From an uncultured Holdemanella sp. (GTDB lineage Bacteria; Bacillota_I; Bacilli_A; Erysipelotrichales; Erysipelotrichaceae): 64,000 nt of DNA. The notes below the pieces were generated by a model. That model had not been told where the DNA came from, made no database searches, and worked only from the letters and a program-made list of their open reading frames with translations. The translations under genes were made by a program, and so were the position numbers. Below are positions 60,711 through 64,000 of this stretch, piece by piece. How positions within the stretch are numbered: position 1 is the first letter of the stretch; every line of letters starts with the position of its first letter. The stretch lies in contig NZ_CAKVJB010000002.1 of assembly GCF_934754935.1 (NCBI RefSeq), positions 42,108 to 106,107 on the forward strand, read 5' to 3'.

Positions 60711-61809
60711 CTTTGGTACAAATATATCTTGGACATTATTTGGTGAAAGCCACGGTCCTGCCATCGGCATCACATTAGATGGTCTTCCTGCAGGCTTTCA
60801 AGTGGATATGGAACAAATCAAAGCTGATATGGATAAGCGTAAGGCAACGGGTAAGATTTCAACACAAAGACATGAAGCTGATGAAGTGCATATTATTTCT
60901 GGAATGTATAACGGGTATACAACAGGTACGGCACTTACAATTATCATTGAGAATCAAAATACTAAATCAAAAGACTATTCTGCCTTCCATGGAAGATTAC
61001 GTCCTGGACATGCTGATTTTACTGCCTTTGAAAAATACAATGGCTACCAAGACTATCGTGGAGGTGGACACTTTTCTGGAAGACTTACCGCATGCATTGT
61101 AGCTGCCGGAAGTATTTGTAGACAAATTCTAAAATCACAAGGAATCGTAATCGGTTCTCATATAGAAAGTTTATACACATTGTCGGATATTCCTTTTAGT
61201 CAAGACTATGATCTTTTAGAAAAACAGATCTTTGAAGTCAATGAGAAAACATTTGCGGTTATTGATGATCAAGTTAAAGATCAAATGATTCAAGAAATTG
61301 AAAAGGCCGCAAGCGAAGGTGATTCATTAGGTGGTATTTTAGAAACGGCTATTATAGGACTTCCTGCAGGACTAGGAGAACCGTTCTTTGATTCTGTAGA
61401 AAGTATTTTGTCCCACTTAATTTTCTCTGTGCCAGCCGTCAAAGGTGTATCTTTTGGTGAAGGATTTGGCTTTGCGAAACTAAAAGGATCTCAAGCCAAT
61501 GATGCTTTCCGTTTTAATAATAAGATTGAAACACAAACAAATCATAATGCCGGCATCAATGGTGGCATCACAAATGGAATGCCAATAATCATTCATACTT
61601 GCATAAAGCCAACACCATCAATTTTTAAAACACAAGAATCTGTGGATTATCTTTCAAAAGAAAATGTCAATCTTCAAATCCAAGGAAGACATGATCCATG
61701 TATCTTACACCGTGCAAGAATCGTTGTAGATAGTGTTGTCGCATTTGGATTATTAGATCTATATATGTCTAGGCTTGCCGTTAAGCCACTTCAGGGGGAT
61801 TTTGAATGA
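60700..61809 (+). CDS. aroC: Chorismate synthase
   Basis: The 369-residue FMN-dependent enzyme forms chorismate. Signatures are GESHGPAIGITLDGLPAG, RPGHADFTAFEKY and GGGHFSGRLTACIVAAG. It overlaps aroB by 11 nt and aroA by 4 nt. Length is normal. Confidence 0.96.
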   Translation: MKNNFGTNISWTLFGESHGPAIGITLDGLPAGFQVDMEQIKADMDKRKATGKISTQRHEADEVHIISGMYNGYTTGTALTIIIENQNTKSKDYSAFHGRLRPGHADFTAFEKYNGYQDYRGGGHFSGRLTACIVAAGSICRQILKSQGIVIGSHIESLYTLSDIPFSQDYDLLEKQIFEVNEKTFAVIDDQVKDQMIQEIEKAASEGDSLGGILETAIIGLPAGLGEPFFDSVESILSHLIFSVPAVKGVSFGEGFGFAKLKGSQANDAFRFNNKIETQTNHNAGINGGITNGMPIIIHTCIKPTPSIFKTQESVDYLSKENVNLQIQGRHDPCILHRARIVVDSVVAFGLLDLYMSRLAVKPLQGDFE

Positions 61810-63068
61810 AAGTAAAAGTAACACCAAGTAAAGTAAGTGGAAACATAAAAATACCTGCATCCAAATCTATGGCGCATAGAGCATTAATCTGTGCCTCATT
61901 AAGTAATGGTACAAGTATTGTTTCCAATGTCACAAACTCAAAAGATATTGAGGCAACCGTTGGCTGCATGAAAGCTTTGGGAGCTAAAATTCAACAAATC
62001 GATGAAACTACGTATAAAGTAACTGGTACAAACCTTTTCAAACAAGCAGGAAACATTACGTGTAATGCGAATGAATCCGGTTCAACTTTACGTTTCTTGA
62101 TTCCACTTGCTGCATGTACAAACGCCAAAGTCAAATTCTTAGGTCAAGGAAGATTACTTCAAAGGCCTATGGATGTATATGCGAATGAATTTAAGGAACA
62201 AAACATTGAATTTAATCAATCGGATAAAGAAATCATTGTGAGTGGAAATCTAAAAGCGAAAGATTATGTTGTACAAGGAGATATCTCAAGTCAGTTTATT
62301 ACAGGTTTCATGTTTGTACTACCATTATTAAATCAAGATAGTACACTTACAATCACTGAACCTTATGAATCGAAGAGCTATGTCAATCTAACAATTCAAA
62401 TGTTAGCTAAATTTGGCATTGAAATCATTGAAACAAGTTCAAATTCATATTTAATCAAAGGAAACCAACACTATAAAGCACAAGATGTTTCTGTAGAAGG
62501 AGACTTTTCTCAACTTGCGTTCTTTGCGGTATTAGGCACCTTAAATAATACTCTTTCATGTTCCAATATGGATATGCAAAGTAAACAAGGTGATAAAGCC
62601 ATTTTAGATTGTATTCCTAGTTATACAAGTGAAAAGGATACTGTCACTTTCACAAAAAAACAGCCGATGCCACAAACCATCGACTTATCCAACTGTCCAG
62701 ATCTAGGTCCTATTTTATGTGTTTTGGCAAGTTATACAAATGGTGAAACAAATATTGTGAATGCTGCACGTTTACGCATGAAGGAAAGTGATCGTATTGA
62801 GGCAATGGAAACCGAGCTTAAAAAATGGGGTGTGGACATTACTTCTACATTTGATTCCATTCAAATTCATGGTAAAGAACAGTATAAATCAAATAACACA
62901 ATCGAAATCTTTGGACACAATGACCATCGTATCGTTATGGCCATGACTGTATTTGGATTATGTGCAGATTCTGAATGTATTATTGATGATGCTCAAGCCA
63001 TCACAAAGAGTTACCCTACTTTCTTTGAAGATATTCAAAGTCTAGGTGGAAAGGTCGAAATTCTATGA
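61806..63068 (+). CDS. aroA: EPSP synthase (3-phosphoshikimate 1-carboxyvinyltransferase)
   Basis: The 420-residue enzyme has PASKSMAHRALICASLS, NESGSTLRFLIPLAA and RLRMKESDRIEAMETEL, the shikimate- and PEP-binding sites. Length is normal. It overlaps aroC and tyrA by 4 nt each. Confidence 0.96.
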   Translation: MKVKVTPSKVSGNIKIPASKSMAHRALICASLSNGTSIVSNVTNSKDIEATVGCMKALGAKIQQIDETTYKVTGTNLFKQAGNITCNANESGSTLRFLIPLAACTNAKVKFLGQGRLLQRPMDVYANEFKEQNIEFNQSDKEIIVSGNLKAKDYVVQGDISSQFITGFMFVLPLLNQDSTLTITEPYESKSYVNLTIQMLAKFGIEIIETSSNSYLIKGNQHYKAQDVSVEGDFSQLAFFAVLGTLNNTLSCSNMDMQSKQGDKAILDCIPSYTSEKDTVTFTKKQPMPQTIDLSNCPDLGPILCVLASYTNGETNIVNAARLRMKESDRIEAMETELKKWGVDITSTFDSIQIHGKEQYKSNNTIEIFGHNDHRIVMAMTVFGLCADSECIIDDAQAITKSYPTFFEDIQSLGGKVEIL

Positions 63069-63919
63069 CAAACATTGCGATTATCGGACTTGGATTAATG
63101 GGCGCAAGTTTTGCGAAGAAACTAACACACTTAAACTACAACGTGTATGGTATTGATGTTTCCAAACAAACGATCGATAAAGCCAAAGAATTAAATATTA
63201 TTGTAGATGGCAGCACAAATCCTTTAGATGTCATTTCAAAGTGTGATACATTTATCTTTTGTCTATATCCAACTAAAATTCTTCCTTGGATTGAAGTCTA
63301 TCAGAATGATATTCCTAAACATTCGTTATTGATGGACATCAGTGGTGTTAAGACCAACATTGTCAAACCGATTCAAGATGTATTACGCGAAGATCTTGAA
63401 TTATTGAGTATTCACCCTATGTGTGGTAGAGAATCTCGTGGTATAGAATTTAGTGATGAGACTATTTTTAAAGGTTCAAACTTTATTCTTGTTCCTACTC
63501 AGAAGAATAAAAATGAAACAGTTGAAGCCGTAAAAGAATTAGCTCATAAAATGGAATTTGGTAGAATTTGTACATTATCTATTGAAGAGCATGATAAAAT
63601 GATTGGCTTTTTATCTCAATTGACCCATGTGATTGCGGTATCCTTAATGAATACGCATGATAATGCTCATCTTGTAGAATATACAGGAGATAGCTTTCGG
63701 GATTTAACGCGTATTGCGAAAATCAATGAAGATCTATGGACTGAATTATTTATCATGAATAAAGATATCTTATTAGATGAAATCAATCAGTTTATCGATT
63801 CAATCTCTCACTTTAGAGATTCTTTAGAACAAGAAGATACACAAGAAATGAAGCGTCTATTCATTCAATCTACAAAGCGTAGAGATAAATTTAATAAAAC
63901 CGATGCGAAGAAGAGATAA
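63065..63919 (+). CDS. tyrA: Prephenate dehydrogenase
   Basis: The 284-residue protein has an N-terminal NAD site GLGLMGASFAKKL and the family motif HPMCGRESRG, followed by a helical dimer domain with LTHVIA. It makes 4-hydroxyphenylpyruvate for tyrosine. There is no ACT domain, so feedback control may lie elsewhere. It is the last gene of the aro operon. Confidence 0.93.
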   Translation: MTNIAIIGLGLMGASFAKKLTHLNYNVYGIDVSKQTIDKAKELNIIVDGSTNPLDVISKCDTFIFCLYPTKILPWIEVYQNDIPKHSLLMDISGVKTNIVKPIQDVLREDLELLSIHPMCGRESRGIEFSDETIFKGSNFILVPTQKNKNETVEAVKELAHKMEFGRICTLSIEEHDKMIGFLSQLTHVIAVSLMNTHDNAHLVEYTGDSFRDLTRIAKINEDLWTELFIMNKDILLDEINQFIDSISHFRDSLEQEDTQEMKRLFIQSTKRRDKFNKTDAKKR

Positions 63920-63955
63920 TCCTCCAATGTCATTAAGTTAAGAAATGACGGCTTC

Positions 63956-63990
63956 GAGGGGAACACAAAAAATGTGCTCCTCTTTTTTTT
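63956..63990 (+). terminator. Terminator of the aro operon
   Basis: GAGGGGAACAC pairs with GTGCTCCTC across a short A-rich loop, with mismatches in the middle, and is followed by eight T. A weaker GTCATT/AATGAC hairpin precedes it at 63928-63948. Confidence 0.88.
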
Positions 63991-64000
63991 ATGGAAAATT

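Overview
The window is AT-rich DNA from a Gram-positive of the Bacillota type. Strong GGAGG ribosome sites, sortase, BlaI/M56, Rrf2 and Ltp proteins and a Tn1549-like conjugative element all point that way. I suspect an Erysipelotrichia-like gut commensal, but the sequence alone does not fix the species. Positions 1 to about 48,090 are one integrative and conjugative element (ICE) whose left end lies outside the window. Positions from about 48,095 to 64,000 are host chromosome.

ICE, left module (1-2,950): a tyrosine integrase cut by the window edge, an excisionase-like HTH protein, a MazF-like toxin and a sigma-like HTH protein, all on the minus strand. Cargo (2,950-19,600) is a group of peptide-production and sensing cassettes. 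(a) A plus-strand radical-SAM peptide cluster of the Clo7bot/CcpM type: SPASM maturase, TIGR04066-like protein, acyl-carrier-like protein, a three-gene ABC exporter/immunity set, a small Cys-rich precursor and an ABC exporter. (b) A minus-strand group with a DUF3267-like membrane metalloprotease, a precursor-like peptide gene broken by a stop codon, a small membrane protein and a secreted protein. (c) A BlaI repressor with an M56 membrane protease and a small secreted peptide. (d) A lactococcin-972-type operon: secreted peptide, DUF1430 membrane protein and ABC ATPase.

ICE, transfer module (20,350-38,010, minus strand): CwlT-like wall hydrolase, VirB4, PrgI, VirB6-like, a small pilin-like membrane protein, VirD4, PcfB, MOBP relaxase, MobC, a candidate oriT, accessory proteins, a RelBE-type toxin-antitoxin pair, a TOPRIM/DUF3991 protein and an ArdC-like antirestriction protein. 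An ATPase plus TOPRIM-nuclease pair, a candidate anti-phage defence system with its own operator-bearing promoter, sits between VirB6 and PrgI. ICE, right module (38,300-47,860): Fic remnant, a DUF3791-DUF3990-DUF3791 cassette, a methyltransferase, sortase B with a large SpaA/Cna_B adhesin, a secreted low-complexity protein, and ParB, Lar, SSB and ParA.

Host region: two intact tRNA-Arg genes (CCU and CCG) and a broken tRNA-Arg(CCU), HAD phosphatases, a UraA permease, and a sulfur amino-acid block. That block holds an Rrf2 regulator, metY, metA with the acetyl-type Glu111, and cysK. Upstream of cysK lies a ten-codon leader peptide with tandem Cys codons, a candidate cysteine-sensing attenuator. 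After it come a divergent XRE-like regulator and Ser/Thr kinase pair, an Ltp-repeat lipoprotein whose third repeat is frameshifted, and a tightly overlapping aroB-aroC-aroA-tyrA operon closed by a terminator.
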